Shown here piece after piece: positions 63,319-64,000 of a stretch of DNA of 64,000 nt (position 1 is its first letter; every line of letters begins with the position of its first letter). The DNA is from Tetrahymena thermophila SB210 (Eukaryota > Ciliophora > Oligohymenophorea > Hymenostomatida > Tetrahymenidae). The position numbers were made by a program, and so were the translations under genes. The stretch is from contig NW_002476463.1 in the NCBI RefSeq assembly GCF_000189635.1, positions 248,001 through 312,000 of the forward strand, read 5' to 3'. The notes under the pieces are model-generated. The model did not search any database. It worked only from the letters and a program-made list of their open reading frames with translations, and had not been told where the DNA came from.

Positions 63319-64000
63319 ATGATTAGAAATATAAACAGCGAGAGTGCTCTAGACTTAGCAAGTTCTATTAATAACTTGAATAATCTTCTAAACTTACAAC
63401 TAAGCCTAAAGTAAGCTAAAAAAGTAAAAAATTACCATCAGATAAATATTTTTATAAAAGATTAGGGTTTAAATAGAATTTTTTTTAATAAAACTTATTT
63501 TGCTTCATAGAAAATCTCAAAAGTTTGAAAGTTTTGAAACTAGACATTAGACTGTAAATAAATTTATTAAATCAATTAAATTGATTATTTTTAAATTTAA
63601 TTCTAAATTACTTTTAAAAATATTAAATTAATTTACTTTCTAAAAATAACAAGTGAAACATAAATTTTGCATTCTATTGAAATATTCAAATAATTTACGT
63701 AATAAGTTAATCTATTGAGTAGCTTAGAAGTTCTAAAAGTTTGCTTTATGTAAATTTAATTCAGTCAAAAATTTTGATTTATTAATTTGAGTTCTATTGA
63801 ATTTTTATAATAAGAGGGTATGATATTTCAGATGAACTTGTATCTAGTTTTGCAAAACAAATAGCAAAACTTAATAATTTGCAATCTATTAAACTAGATT
63901 TTTCGTAATGTTGGATTATGAATGCAAAATAATTTATTTTATTTTAATTATTAGAAAAAACTGTATTTCTAAACTTGGATTTAAATAAATAATAAGTTGC
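63319..64000 (+). CDS. LRR protein, one repeat per exon (3' part outside window)
   Basis: Short exons on plus: 63319-63410 (MIRNINSESALDLASSINNL, then NLLNLQLSL, then GTAAGC donor), about 63511-63555 (NLKSLKVLKLDIR), about 63700-63750 (LLSSLEVLKVCFM), about 63834-63906 (DELVSSFAKQIAKLNNLQSI, then KLDF) and a partial one near 63955. The pattern (A/S)..I..L.NL..L.L.L equals the repeats of the minus-strand gene at 59458-62284, so the two are divergent relatives. The ATG at 63319 may be a true start, or that exon may begin at an acceptor at 63327, in which case the gene starts elsewhere or is truncated. No kinase-like exon was found upstream. Confidence 0.55.

Noticed and set aside
1-64000. Chromosome breakage sequence or telomere repeats
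   Set aside because: No TTGGGG tract and no copy of the 15-bp breakage sequence noticed; the G-rich motifs at 5809 and 7678 are too short.

Overview
The window is a ciliate nuclear segment, almost certainly Tetrahymena. It is about 80% A+T. Its genes read through only if TAA and TAG encode glutamine and TGA is the sole stop, and introns are short, AT-rich and GTAA...TTTAG-like. Under that code I could rebuild complete multi-exon genes whose exon lengths close in frame. The strongest species clue is the nucleoporin at 18.6-27.7 kb: sixteen exons sum to exactly 2,675 codons plus stop, which matches my memory of T. thermophila Nup308.

Layout. 0-17.7 kb is a family-rich region: five minus-strand genes for small secreted or type I membrane proteins. 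Three keep a Cys-rich ectodomain; two tandem copies have lost it. Around them lie duplicated flanks, a decayed 2.2-kb tandem duplication and a single-exon 901-residue LRR-like protein. 18.6-30.3 kb holds NUP308 and an arginase-fold protein that has lost most of its metal ligands, both on minus. A ~370-bp tandem array (30.3-32.2 kb) separates the latter from a plus-strand Slo-type potassium channel (32.3-37.0 kb). Next come a thiolase-like protein lacking two catalytic residues (37.5-39.6 kb) and a TBC Rab-GAP (41.7-43.0 kb). 44.7-50 kb holds a COMM-domain protein (minus), a VAP-type ER tail-anchored protein (plus) and an 85-residue unknown (minus). 51.7-58.2 kb holds an outer-dynein-arm docking-complex-like coiled-coil protein (minus) and a 633-residue low-complexity protein (plus). 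59.5-64 kb holds two LRR genes, one with a kinase-like N-terminus and an apparent frameshift.

How the genes relate. There are no operons. The housekeeping genes serve nuclear pores, membrane traffic, ion conduction and cilia and show no common pathway. The paralogous families at both ends (Cys-rich membrane proteins, LRR proteins) are the evolving part, with duplication, domain loss, inversion and pseudogene decay visible. No tRNA, rRNA, CRISPR, transposase or telomere was found. All exon joins were made by eye from frame and splice consensus.
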